Assembly: GCA_015499995.1 (NCBI GenBank) | Contig: JADNRV010000319.1 | Location: forward strand, 1-55,334 | Source: Flammula alnicola | Lineage: Eukaryota > Basidiomycota > Agaricomycetes > Agaricales > Strophariaceae | Direction of reading: 5' to 3' | Length of the DNA: 55,334 nt | Shown: positions 25,226-37,021 of the stretch, piece by piece | Layout: each line of letters opens with the position of its first letter | Position numbering within the stretch: position 1 is the stretch's first letter | Position numbers and translations under genes: made by a program | The notes under the pieces: generated by a model | The model's input: only the letters and a program-made list of their open reading frames with translations | Databases searched by the model: none | Told to the model about the DNA's origin: nothing

Positions 25226-26311
25226 GATGGGCGGGAGAAGGAAATGGGAACGAGAGATGGGTTAAGAAGTGACCTAAATCGATCGCAAGAACTCCATCGA
25301 ACACAAAGACTGGCTGCATTTTGCCTGGCGGCCTGTTCTATGTATGATGCAATGAGACGCGCCGCGACAGCTGGCCTGAAAGAACAGGCCTCCAGGGACC
25401 AGCTAAACCTATTTGATCCGGATCGGCTTGTTTAGGTGTATCGCACGTCATGTCAGCGTCACAGGCAACGTACAGTACGAGGACATGTTCTTGAAACTTT
25501 CGGAGGAAAACGTTGGAGTGCTTTGCATAAAGGAGCTGCGGCCGCAAAGAAAATAGTAGTCGTCATTGTGATGAACGAAGATATTTGTGATGGGCCTCTC
25601 ACTGTAAATTTAGTATCTCTAAATTTAGTATACTGTATGGCAGATGATGTTGAAAATAGCACCCTTAATGAAAGGTCAACCGGTCACGGTGCTTCATTGT
25701 GACTGGATAATCGAGCATCGTTTTCAATCGATGGCGTTGAACCCGGGAACGTGGGCGCTTGTACCATCGATCAGGGCTACTTATATGTGATGGTCAGCGG
25801 AATGACCCTGGCGGTGGTGGGCGTTGATATAGGCGATGGAACATTGGAACCGGAAAGGCCCCTTGAGGCTTGGAATAACAAGCAAGGTAATATTTCGGGA
25901 CTTGCTCATGTTGCGGAGAACCCTGGCCTCGGATTTCCGTGCAGAGAACTGAGTGGACTCGGGGTTTGCTACGCCGTGTGGAAAGACAAGAAAGGCGTGC
26001 TGAATTGTTTCCAGTCAGAAGGCAAAACCTCTCGGGCCGAGAAATAAGTCCATGATTAAATCTAATCTAATCTAACGCAGCCACCTACGTACTTACTTTC
26101 TTACTTACTGACATCGAAAAACACAGGAGTCCTATGCGAAAAGAGGGCCCATGATTCGATTCAACAACCAGGACTGCCCTTGGAAGTTAGAAATACAAAG
26201 TATATTAAGTATAACATATGCCAGTTTCCGGAGTCATTGCGTTACACTGGCGAGATTTCCGGCTAAGTTAATCGTCCAGCTAGTAAGTATATACTCATAT
26301 GAGCCGTTGGA
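25226..26311. other. 1.1 kb without recognisable gene
   Basis: GH5 promoter side on the left and ABC transporter 3' flank on the right. A 98-codon frame at 25751-26047 has no recognised family. Minor repeats: a near-perfect doublet of AAATTTAGTAT at about 25607-25631 and a short TAATC microsatellite near 26060-26076. Confidence 0.4.
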
Positions 26312-29156
26312 TTAATTTAAAACTATCTGCGCTTTATATAAAACAGAATACATTCCCCCAGAAGCCATGAGTTTGTCGTGAGTTCCATGCTCTGCTATCT
26401 TGCCATTCACCATACATCTGAAGAGGGCTTGTAGTCAGCATCAGGAAAGAACAAATGGATCTCGCTACATACACAATTAAGTCAGCATGCTTTGCAACGC
26501 TTGCAAGACGATGCGTGACGACGACCATGGTTTGCCCTCGATCACGGGCAATCGTCCGGAAGTTATTGAATATATCGCTTTCTGCGAGAGTATCCAACGC
26601 GTTGGTCGGCTCGTCCAGAATAATCAACTTAGCATTGCCATGTTTGACCCTCATAAGTGCTCGAGAACTGTGAGAGAAGAGATCATTTTAATCGATGAAG
26701 AAAATAGGGTAGAGTTCAGAGGCGATTGTCCACGTACGCGATAAGGCGCTGATGTTCGCCGCTTGAAATAGGGATTGGGATGGGGTCCGGGGAATTGCGC
26801 TTGAGAGCATCAATTGCAGCGCGTCCAGGCTGCTCGTTTATGCTGTAACAAGGGATGCTACAAGGATTTAGCACTTTATCGTAACCTAAGCGCATGATTA
26901 GATTCTGAGATCCGCCAAGACGAGCAGCCTCTTCCAAGTCTTCTTGACTAATAGCGTCGCGCAGGCTCTGGTTGGTTAATCCCATCAAAATGTTTTCACG
27001 AAGAGATACTGGATATATCGCCTCCGCCTGTCCGACGAAAGTGTTTGTTTGCCGCAGCCTTTTAGCGTCATATTCTGATAGTAAGGGCTCATCGTCGATG
27101 ATGACCTCTCCGCTGGTTGGATGAACCAGACCGGACAAGAGTTTTACCAATGTTGTCTTACCACTACCATTTTCTCCGGCGATGACGATCAATTGACCTG
27201 GATTAATATCCAAGTTCACGTTGTCGACAGCGTTGGGCGCCGAAAGGCTCGCGGAAGGGTATTTGTATGCGACATTCCTAAAAATAGACCTGTCAGCGGG
27301 AGAGTTGAAAAGGCTTAAACACTAACTTCAGGGTTATCTTGGCACCCTTGTGATTTCTGGGTCCGAAAGAGGCAGTAGGACGATCCAAGAAATCTATCGC
27401 CAGCGGAGGGGTAGATTTATCCAAGATGTTATAAAATTTCCTGACTCTGGTCATGATACCAAAAAATGATTCTTTTCCATAAACGTCTTTCAGAGCCTTG
27501 ATGCTGTGGCGCATCGTAAAAATGGCATATTGGAAGATGGCCATCGAGGCTACTGGGGACCTCAAAGAAGTCCAAGGAAATGCCAAAGCAACAAGAGCCT
27601 GTTTTTATGCGTCAGTGACTCGGATACTTCCGTCTTTTATTTGTCCATACCATGGGGTAGTTAATGATCCAAGATAGTGCGAGACCCCAGTACCAGGGCG
27701 GAGCCAGGTGCCACCCAAGGATAGATGTGTCTGCCTTCACAATTCCTAATGAATCTGAGACCTGTTTGTATTCTGCGCAATTATTAGCATTATTGAGTGA
27801 AGTTCGAAGCTCGGAGGCAACTACCTTCACACAAGTATTCAACTAGTCCATCTTTCACCACTGTGTCTCGGTACCGGTGATCAAACACAATGTTAAAGAG
27901 AACCATCAATCGATTGTAGTCACGATTATTCGTCCAAAAGGTATACCCTATCATACGAATTAGCAAATAGAGCTGAACTGAAAGAATTAGCGTTCTTGCC
28001 ATTTCCACCCACTCCGTTAGTCGGGGACAAGAACGTAACGGTCAAGAAAGCCACCGTCAACAGAGAGAAGAGGCGTGCGTTGGAATTCTCTTGTTGTGAT
28101 ATTATGGAGATCATGGCGAGGATCTCTAGGACAATGACGAGAATGTGGCGCAAGCGCATAAAGGCGACTTCGAAGAAATCCCAGGCCGGTACGAAATCGC
28201 CATAACTCGTTGCGTAAGGGAAATATACCGAGCTCTCTGTACACAATGGTAATATGTCAAAATTCATGAAATAAGCACGAGGAGAAAATACCTCTTAGAT
28301 CGTCCTGATCCCATTCCAAGCTTGCTATTGATGTAGACAAAATAAGCGCCGACCTTTAGCTCGTTGGACAAAAACATACCTTGAACGATTTTTGGTATAA
28401 AATGTTCCCTCAAACGACCGCCAATCTTAAGCCTGGACTCGATCCTAGATTCTGATCAGCTTGTCGCTATTCAGGTAGTGGGATCCTACTCACAGAGTAT
28501 TCTCAACACGGTAACTCATCAATCCGCAGAACAACCACGCGAGGGCAAGGATTTGAACGTCTTTGATGAGGTCTTCCTGGGCTCCAGGGGGACGGCGGAC
28601 GATCGCTTCGATCTATAGGCTCAATCACGATCAGGATTCTGGAAGTCAGCATGAGAAGGTAGCTCACGTTGTAAAGAACACGATAAGCTATACACATTGA
28701 TGTCGCCGGAGAGATGACCATCCAGAACATATACAGGTAGTACTCAAGACATTGCCATTGAGCGATGCTCCACAGATCCTTCAGGAGGCGGAGAAAAGAT
28801 AGAAATGGTTCACGATAGCGTGATATTTCGGAGGGTGTTGGTCTGAAGAAGAATAGAGGTCTAGGGCCGCCTCCATCATATGCGACCTCGAAAATGCCCC
28901 AAGTGAGATACCGTGCATTGGGTTGAATACGAGGAAGATCGACGCCACTCGACATTGGGTCACCGTCGCCGGGGTCGGACAGTGGAACGAGAGCGCCCTT
29001 GGCGTCAGAGCTACCGTCCATTGTGGGGAGATAACTGTTGGGCTGTGGGGGTGAAAAAGTGGAAGTCGAACGATTGTTCTGCGGATGCGAGTAGGAGGAG
29101 GATCGTCGAACAAGGGCCGTTTTATGGCAAAAGACTGCAGTAGACTGGGCATCCAT
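26312..29156 (-). CDS. Half-size ABC transporter, fungal type
   Basis: Eleven exons, minus: 28668-29156, 28494-28612, 28380-28444, 28292-28324, 28040-28236, 27825-27972, 27651-27772, 27327-27598, 26738-27277, 26473-26667, 26312-26417; about 761 aa. The nucleotide-binding domain is C-terminal: Walker A GENGSGKTTL, Q-loop region NTFVGQAEAIYP, signature SSGEHQRL instead of LSGGQ, Walker B LIILDEPTNALD, H-loop VVVTHRL. The N-terminal half has hydrophobic helices (LRHILVIVLEILAMISII and others) forming one membrane domain, so it probably works as a dimer. The intron at 27973-28039 is the least certain: an 82-nt alternative (27973-28054) also keeps frame. Substrate unknown. An insert of about 40 residues precedes the signature motif. 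Confidence 0.85.
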
Positions 29157-30515
29157 TTGGTATTTATGGGTGTGCGGAAGGGCCTATAGTGTAGTGTAAG
29201 GCAGCCAACAAGCCACGACTTACAGTGACAAAGGATGACCAACAGAAAGGCGTTGTGGGCAAAGAAAATCAAATTTCGGGATATATCTCTGAGAGATTAA
29301 CCCGACTTCAGAATAACGCAGGTGACAAGAACATTGGACAAAAATGGAACATTGTGGGTCAGAGCGTTACCCCCGACGTACAGAGAGTAAAATACATGAG
29401 GGGATTTACGAACTCCGCGAGCCGTTACAAGCTTCCTAGATATCGCACACTGCCTACTTAACCACATTGGTCAATACGGCGTGCCACTGGAAGAAAATAA
29501 TTGGATCTCCGAGCCTATGAGGGGCTCACCAGCAGGACACTGTCCGGCACTCGCAGAATCGGGAATGCAATACAAATTAAGGGAGTCGTGAGACGGCCGG
29601 CAGATGCAAGCTACAAGACAGGAACGTCTGGCCGCTAGTCCAATTCTGCACACAAAAAAGTGCAATTCGCTAGATGCCCTCAAGACCGCCTTCAAAGCTC
29701 ATAATAGGAAAAGAAGTCTTGTAACGTCCTCTGAACGGCGCAGTGACTAAAATAAGAAATGTCAGCCGCGTGTATTTGAGGGCACGAAGGGGTAATTATG
29801 TGGGCGCTTGTCGCCTACAGATAGCATGGAGCACATGAAAGCCAACAATGCGTCTTGAAGGGGTCATATGCTCTACACGAAGCCAAAAACCAGGGAATGA
29901 CTGTATAGCAAAGAATCAATGCGCGGCAACATTTTTAAAAATGAAGGGATCGAGAGATCGAGACTTGGGACGGGTGTGTTTCGGGAGGCGATGAGCAGAC
30001 CACATGTTACCGAGGGCAGCTGGACACCTCACGGCGATAGAGTTACATAGCGGGGTGTCGACCAGGAATTTGATTCGCCCTCGACTCAATGATGAAAAAA
30101 AAGTGGCCAATCATCGATTGAAGATAGGAATCCTGGGACCGTAATCGTAATGTTGACGATGTTGCAGCGTAAAGGTACATTTAGTCAAAAATGCCAGATC
30201 CAAGTAAAGTTTCTGTGCCGCTTAAGCGCCAATTAATAATGCCGTTACTTCATAGGTCTAGTGGGAAGATCATAGATTCATAGTCTCCCATGACGGACCG
30301 AGTTAGAGGAAGATCTACCAATTAATCTCGGGAAGGCAATCAAGAAACGTTCATAGATACGGTCAAAAATTATACACACGAACCTCTTTATTGACGCTTC
30401 TTACCACTGTTTGAAGTTTCTCCAGTGTTCTATGTAAATTAACGGATGTATTTAGGCTGATCAGCAGTGAGACAGTGGGATTAATTGGACGGTTCTGTAC
30501 CTGTGTACTATGGTG
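29157..30515. other. 1.36 kb without recognisable gene
   Basis: Promoter side of the ABC transporter on the left and 3' flank of the BTB gene on the right. Short frames only, without motifs, splice chain or terminal repeats. Confidence 0.4.
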
Positions 30516-31807
30516 TCATACATTGACCAAGGGTTTCAACCGCGGTGGTAGCTCGTCCAGCCAACTGTCCATCAAGTTCCAAACAGTCATCTGCTCCTCT
30601 GTCCATTCATCTCTCTTCTCAAGGACACATGACCCACAGAGCCCTTGCTTGGCCCAATCTATCCCCTTAATGCGTTGAAGCGTTTCTAGAGGCTTATATA
30701 CTCCATCGTCCTCAATCGCGGGTTGGATGACGAGTGGCATCCACGTTTCAGCAAACACATCAGTGCAGCCCATGTGTGACGTCGCAGGGGGAGTGAACAG
30801 AATCGGCGTGAAGTGTTCAATGAGGCGCGTCATCAAGGCCATGCATATTTCGGAATCAGCAGGCAACGATACTCGCTGAGGGCTCTCCGTAGGCGCAGAT
30901 TGAGACTCCGCCGCTCTGCTACCCACAGTTACCGCGATCGAATCGGTATCTACTGAATCGCGTCCACTCGACAAAACAGGTTCGGATTCAGTCTGGTCCA
31001 CTTGTGGGTCCATCGTACTTGTGGCGGTCCCATCTGATACGTCGAATTCGGTCGTGGTGACCAAACTATACAAGATCGCTTTGCGTGCCTGTTCGGGAGT
31101 GAATGTTCCAAGTTTAATGATCTGCATGTGAGGTTATGGAGCACTCACGGCCTTAAAATTGAAGTGTGTTGCCACAGGCAACGCATCATATAACGGGTGG
31201 TTGTGGGTGAAGGCACTGGGATCTGTAGGGAACATGCCCTCAAAGATTTCTCCGGCTGCCCTGTGGAGATGAGGATAATCGAGCTGCTGGGGGCTGGACA
31301 CACGCAATATGGATGTGACATGGGCGAAGGAAGAATCCTTACCCAGGGGCCTGGAAATCGTGTAAATTTAGCGAGTTTGCTTCAGACGATTTCATGACGG
31401 AGGCGCTAACTATAGGAAAACCATTCCGCGAACCGTCAAATTGAACACACACCAATCGACATGCACGCCCCAAGCCCAAGCCACAAATTATAAAACACTT
31501 ACACATCATGGTATAAATGCTGCAAAAGTGCCTCAACGTCAGTAGCCCTGACCTGTCGCTTCGGCTCGAGGACAACATGTTTCAAATGGTTGTCGTTCAA
31601 CGTCGGAGTTTCCGCGGAAATCGTGCCATTCTGTGAGCGTGAAGAGATCTTTTTTTCGGCTAGTCCAGAGAAGAATCGTGAATGTCGAGACACCAGTGTG
31701 TGGTGAACTTTGAATCGTTGGACTTCGACATCTAGAACAAGGGAACCGTCTTCAAACCAATAGATCGGGTGGTTCAGGGAGACGATAGCCTCCTTGGCGT
31801 CGTTCAT
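30516..31807 (-). CDS. BTB/POZ domain protein
   Basis: Three exons, minus: 31503-31807, 31149-31350, 30516-31088; 359 aa, phases consistent. The N-terminal BTB fold is recognisable: HPIYWFEDGSLVLDVEVQRFKVHHTLVSRHSRFFSGL, then VEALLQHLYHDVPLGKDSSFAHVTSILRVSS, QLDYPHLHRAAGEIFEGMFP, and VATHFNFKAARKAILYSLVTTTEF. Such agaricomycete BTB proteins form a large expanded family of unknown role; BTB domains dimerise or recruit Cullin3. The C-terminal part has a Cys pair (GLCGSC) and no known domain. The second intron is placed at 31089-31148 (60 nt). A nearer AG would make an implausible 27-nt intron and add an insert foreign to the family. Confidence 0.88.
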
Positions 31808-32333
31808 GATGAGCGTTGAGGATCGAAGAGGGCCTGCACTGTGAGGCAAGTAGTCAACGTGATGGCGAACGTTAACGTTCAAAGTTGAAACGATAAAATT
31901 ATCTGACCGCAATACTATTATTTAATTACTAATAAATCGTGGAGCGAAGTCACATGATACGAAATCGTCCCTACCGCTGGGCGTTAACACTGACAGTAAT
32001 AACACATTATTGACGCCTGAACCGATTTCTCGGCGCTCAGGAGACACGCTTTTGAAAAAAGAACCAATGAACGGTCCGATCCTCATCGATTAGCAGCCGA
32101 ACGCCGAGTTTCCCAGTAATGATGATCTGACCTACACCAACTGTATTCCCGAAGATCCAGGGCGAATAAAACGAAATGACATTGACAAGATAGCGAGGAC
32201 AAGTCCGAAGAGAAGTAACCTGGGTCTAGAAGATCCGTACCGAAAAAGAGCCATTAAAATGAAAGATATACAAAACCACAAAGTAGATCCACAAGGAACA
32301 AGGAAACATGTGTGTGCAGACATCGGAGGTTGA
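31808..32333. other. Intergenic, 526 bp
   Basis: Promoter of the BTB gene and 3' flank of the SWIM-RING gene. No coding signal was recognised. Confidence 0.5.
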
Positions 32334-33974
32334 TCAGAGTCCATAGTCCTGATAACCATAATACCGCTGGCCTCGCCTGGGTCCATGATAATCTTGGAAA
32401 GAAGATGAGTCAGTATAACAGACGCCCAACCCACAAAAGAACGAGAGGCTTACAAGTGCTGGTATCGCGCACGGGGGAGATACCCGAAACACCGGCGAGG
32501 TTGAGGTACCCTCCAGTTGCCCTTGAGGGGCCAGCAGCTGCACCAGCAGCAGGGGCAAGAACCCATCGGGCACGGCACCAGACGCAAGTCAGATCCTTGC
32601 TCGTGCTCGCAGCTGTTCGTTGCCCTAGAACGCACAAGTCAGTAAACGTCGACAACACAAAGAACGAAAGGCACGAAAAACCTACATTGACCGAAACATT
32701 CCTTGTGAAGAGCGTTCCCGCAATCTTCACAGAAGACGAGAGAGGCCTCGGCGACGCCGTGCATGCCATCGTAGCAGACGGGGCAGTCGTCGTCGGGGCC
32801 TGGGATGCGCTTGTTCTTGTTGGAGGTAGCCTGCACTGCGCTTGTGGTGGTTTTGCCGGTCGCGCGGGCATAGGCTTCGCGGACATGAGCATGAGCCATT
32901 GAATTAGGAGCGAGGGGGGCCTCTGCGAAAATGTCTTGAAGTTCGCTCGTAAGCAGAGCCCTGGAATAAAAATCGTCAGCAGGCAAAAAGAGAAGAGGGA
33001 TGAGGGCGGACTTTTGGTACCAATGACCAGATTGACGAGTAACTTGAAGAACTGGAAGGGGTTATTTAGTATATAAGAAGGGTTTGATACTGTGTTCCAC
33101 AAACCTTTCAAAAATATGAATAACTGATTTGAAAGAAAATAAGCTCGTGAAATAAGGGAGAAGGAATAAAGCCCACGCACGATATGCTTGCAGTGATTTC
33201 CTTTACATGCATCAGGGCCTAAGGCGATAGTTCGCGTCAACGTGGAGTTCAGGTATGCAGTGAAACAACGCACAGTTGCATCGTGGTTTGCGATCAATAG
33301 TAACAGTATAGACCTGCAACAAAACCTTAACTTGAAACCACCTCTCAGGAAACTGACTTGCTTACATTTCCGGTAGAGCCCAAGACACTGAATTCTTCCT
33401 TGAGTTCCCCATCGACTCGACTCCGATCAATCATAAAGATCCTGCAATTCATGCTAAACATCACAAAGCCAGATCCACGACCGAAAGATTACCTTTGAGT
33501 CATGACGCGCTCGACTCGCTCCAAAATATTCTGAGGGCACCGAGGCTTGAACATCGCCCCGCGTTTTTCGGGTTTTTCAGCCTTGGAGCCACTCGGTTCA
33601 GAGCTACCAGCGGCTTTCTTCCGTCCTCTCTTAGCTGGAACAGAAGCGGATTGCGGGCTCGGTCCTGCCTGATAAGAAGAGCTCGCGGCAGGGGGGGGTG
33701 ATGCTGGTTGAGTGGCTGTCGATGCTCGCTTGCCGGGTGAAGCGCGTGGTTTTTTTGCTGCAGATGGCTTCAGAGGAGATGAGAGAGGTTCAGAAGGAGC
33801 AGACCGCGACGTTTGTGGTGGGTTGACGCGCGCTTTTTTCGAAGGAAAAGGCGAGTCGAGCGTGCCACTCATGACATCCGCTTCTGGCACCGGTCTGCCT
33901 GGAGAGCTGCTCGGTGCCTGGGACGGCCTCCATACGACGAATTCACCATCGGCTTTGCGCTTGCTAAGGACCAT
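32334..33974 (-). CDS. SWIM + RING zinc-finger protein (ZSWIM-like, probable E3 ubiquitin ligase)
   Basis: Nine exons, minus: 33493-33974, 33366-33441, 33274-33313, 33181-33218, 33105-33123, 33012-33051, 32686-32960, 32454-32624, 32334-32392; 399 aa. The first 160 residues are basic, Ser/Pro/Lys-rich and likely nuclear. The SWIM finger CNCPDACKGNHCKH (residues 198-211, CxCx8CxH) is assembled only after splicing across 33219-33273. The RING-type finger follows: CPVCYDG, VFCEDCGNALHKECFGQW, CVWCRARW. SWIM plus RING in this order is the ZSWIM2/MEX layout, in which SWIM helps self-association and RING recruits an E2. One exon is only 19 nt. The last exon encodes a Gly/Tyr-rich tail. Targets are unknown. 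Confidence 0.9.
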
Positions 33975-34773
33975 GTTTAGCGGGTTTCTAACTTGGAAGA
34001 AAAGAAGCAGCTTTTATATGTAGATTGTGGGAGGCCTGGTAGGCCAGTGTCACAAGCGAGTCAGGAAGACAAGCACGTTGGCGCGACAAGGGCTGCCGAC
34101 GCCGCCGAAACCTTCCCACGGTTCACCAAGCACTCCTGCCCTTTTACATCCTGACGCTTGACTTGTCTCTCCCATCTTCCCGCGCATGTCCCGCCTAATT
34201 CCCGCGCACCTGACAGTCCCCGGCTACCTGAGATATGCAATGTGACACATAGAAGGGTGACTCGATTCTACCAAAGACTCCGAGTCCATGGTCAAGGAAG
34301 TGTTAGTACCTGAATCGACTGGATTCAATGGGACTGCCTGGCCTCAGAGTTCAGAATCATCCATATGGCGTGGATTTTATTGTCTGGGTCATTCCTTTTG
34401 CAGGACCTGTCTCAGCCGCCTCTTTGCCAGAATTGATTCGTCCTTTTCTGTTCTTTTGTTCTATAAATGGTCTCTGGCGCCAGAGCTTGGTTGGTTGCTT
34501 GATTTTCTCGGATGCGCGGATGGCCTTCTTGTACTAGTATCTATCTGCTTTTAGCCTTATGCCTCCAGCGGAGTCGCCCTTTCATTGTACATGGGTTCCG
34601 TATCTTAGAAACCCTCCTGCAGATGGAGCGTCCACTGAGCCTCTTACGGAATAATCGATCGATAGCTCATGGACAATACATCAGCTTCTTATTGTTGCCC
34701 AAGAGCCTTAAAAAGACGCAAGGTCGTCAGCACTCGTACCACTTGGTTGATTGCTCACTATCAACATCCATCG
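33975..34773. other. Head-to-head spacer between SWIM-RING gene and hypothetical gene
   Basis: About 800 bp carrying both promoters. Open frames at 34288-34554 and 34512-34835 show no family motif. An in-frame ATG at 34669 could extend the next gene by 35 residues. Confidence 0.4.
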
Positions 34774-36278
34774 ATGTCGTCAACCGAAAGTTCCAACAAC
34801 TTGAACACCTCAGAGCTTGCTCGCTGTTTAGCTGACATGCAAAAGTACCCCAGAAATGGCGAAGATGATCCAATTGGGCTCCTAGAAAAGGCGGTATCTG
34901 AACTCGGGCGTCTCCGAGAGTTACAAGGCCCGGAATCGCTCATGACAAACCAGTTACAGTTCGCGGAATTGGAGATCACAAAACTATTATCGGCTGCTAG
35001 ATTTCTGAAGGGGTATTTAAACGCGCATCCAGAAGAAGATGCTGACGTGAGTTATCTATGCATGCTATACAGATCACTCAGTACGATCTCACTGGATATC
35101 GACCTGATCCTTGATCTGGGAACCCACAGATTGCATCGTTTGGCGGAGTCACCGAATCACACTATGAGCGCCTAGGTGTCACTCTGAAGACTCTCGCATA
35201 CGACGCGACTTTCTCTACCAAGATCAACAAAGATCTTGTCCAGTTGGGGATGAAGCAAAAAATCGACCATTTCTGGGATAATCGCAAATTCGTACACGCA
35301 GAGGACTTCGATTTTTACTACGAATGCATGAAGACGGTAATTCAATAATTCTGAGCTTCCTTCGCCCTATTTCTGATAACGCTTTCCTCCTTTTATAAGT
35401 CAAATGGTGGCAGCGACTCTTTGGTCCGCTATTTTTTCTTGGAACTCAAAATTCTTTATTCCGAGGAGTTGGATCTGGACCCGTTGCTTCTATACAACAT
35501 GAACATGAACGTAGGACCGGAAGACCCAATTACGATATTGTATAACCCTGAAGGCGCGCAGAAAAAATGCGTAACCTTCATTCATGGTGCTTCCACCATC
35601 GATTACGTTTTCTTTTCCCAAATCGGAGGATCAGAATTCAGGCAAGGTCAGACTTCTGAAGGTCTGTCTGTTCCCTAACTGCTCGCTTAAATGTTGGAAT
35701 TTGACAGAATTATTGGCTATCGCGACAGAAAAAAAGGAGTTGAGTTCCCTTTACCCTCTTAGCCTCGAAACCCTTGTCGAGGACCCCAAATATCGAGGAC
35801 TTTTCGAGGACAATTTTTTCTTACAATTCGCTGAATATCATAAACCCATCCAAAGCCGTATCCCGCAAGTCATCGTGGAATGTCTAGCTGTGTGAGTGCT
35901 CTTCAATGTCTCGATACCTCTGGTACCTTATCCTCCTTGACTTTCAGAATGCAAAAGACCAAGTAAGCAATATATTTTTCGGTTCTTGCCTTAGGATCCG
36001 TTAACCTCGTAGTCAATTTCAGCAAAAAGCAAGTGGCCTGGTGCTTGACTACGGGACTGGAATGGATTTTTGGGATTATGTCGGAAGGTGCTGAGAGGGT
36101 TTGCTATTTGACTGATCCGGTAAAGACAGACGATGCCAAGGTTCTTCACGACGTCTCCGTGACAGCCGCATATTGGGTATGTGTTCAATGTGATGGATTC
36201 GGCTTTGCTATATAAGCTGACCACATTGGATAATGCAAGGCGATGGCCCCATCTCAGAAGATACTCCAGCTCTTTTAA
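34774..36278 (+). CDS. Hypothetical protein, seven exons, no recognised domain
   Basis: Exons 34774-35046, 35130-35336, 35400-35646, 35708-35891, 35948-35962, 36023-36176, 36240-36278; 372 aa. All six introns are GT-AG and keep one frame, which argues for a real gene. The protein is soluble-looking and rich in Leu, Glu and Lys with predicted helices (GLLEKAVSELGRLRELQ, ITKLLSAARFLKGYLNAH) and a long middle part with aromatic residues (KIDHFWDNRKFVHAEDFDFYYE). One exon is just 15 nt. No catalytic motif, signal peptide or membrane helix is seen. The start is uncertain: ATG 34774 gives MSSTESSNN, ATG 34669 gives 407 aa. No function proposed. Confidence 0.65.
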
Positions 36279-36442
36279 CGTATTATCGTGAAATTAAGTA
36301 CCAATCTCAAAGTCAATCGCTTTCGCTCAAGACCGGCGCTCAAGAGGGTATTGTAAACGAATCCGTTTTTGTCGCAAATATTCAAGCTTTTATCCGAACG
36401 AAACATATGTATGAGCGCGCAATTCAAGGAGTAGCAGTAACA

Positions 36443-36635
36443 TCAGCAATTTACTTGTCCCCCTTTTTCCGCTTTTCGACTTTTTTTTAGGGTAAATCAA
36501 TAGGAATTAGGCGAAATTAGATGGTTTGTCAGCGGGTTTCCATGCCAACTTTTGTATGGGCTTTTTTAGCCTGCCTCTTTCACGCTTTTTAACCGCTTTT
36601 TTCGCTTGCACAAGCTAAAAAAAGTAAATTGTCAG
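36443..36635. mobile_element. Possible 185-bp MITE with 10-bp TIRs and TCAG flanks
   Basis: CAATTTACTT at 36447-36456 is repeated as its perfect inverse AAGTAAATTG at 36622-36631. Both ends are flanked by TCAG (36443-36446, 36632-36635), as a 4-bp target duplication would be. The inside is T-rich, with a second inverted pair (CTTTTTTAGC / GCTAAAAAAAG). No coding capacity. The remaining gap 36279-37021 shows nothing else but the promoter of the TPR gene. TIRs this short can arise by chance. Confidence 0.35.
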
Positions 36636-37021
36636 ACTCCTGATGGATCTCGTATACCTGTCAAAATGAAACATTAGAGAAAGGCGTCCAGACTCCACAC
36701 AACTCGAATTTTATTGAATATTGAGCTTTTTGCTCACCTGCTGCTCAAAACTTGCTCATTCTTCGCAAAAGCTCGCAAATTCCTTGACCACCGTGACGGC
36801 CCAGTACTTACAGCTTGTCCTCGATAATCGATTGTTATTGTGCCGGATTTATACGCTGTCAGCGCCTTGGTTCCACACGTCAGTCTGTCTTCGGCGCCAT
36901 CAGGCTATGCTACTTCAGATATAAAGGAATCACATCCGATGCCAGACGCTTCCCGATGCCCTTCATATCGACCACAAGGCCATAGTGCAAGTCAAGGATC
37001 CGTCAATAGCGCCCAGACATC

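Noticed and set aside
25751..26047. 98-codon open frame
   Set aside because: No recognised family; composition is not clearly coding.
27973..28054. One-base frameshift in the ABC transporter
   Set aside because: A GT-AG intron of 67 nt (or 82 nt) joins the two membrane segments in frame, so no sequence error is needed.
31122..31148. 27-nt intron in the BTB gene
   Set aside because: Too short to splice. Using the AG at 31089-31090 gives a 60-nt intron and the family-typical FKAARKAILYSL junction.
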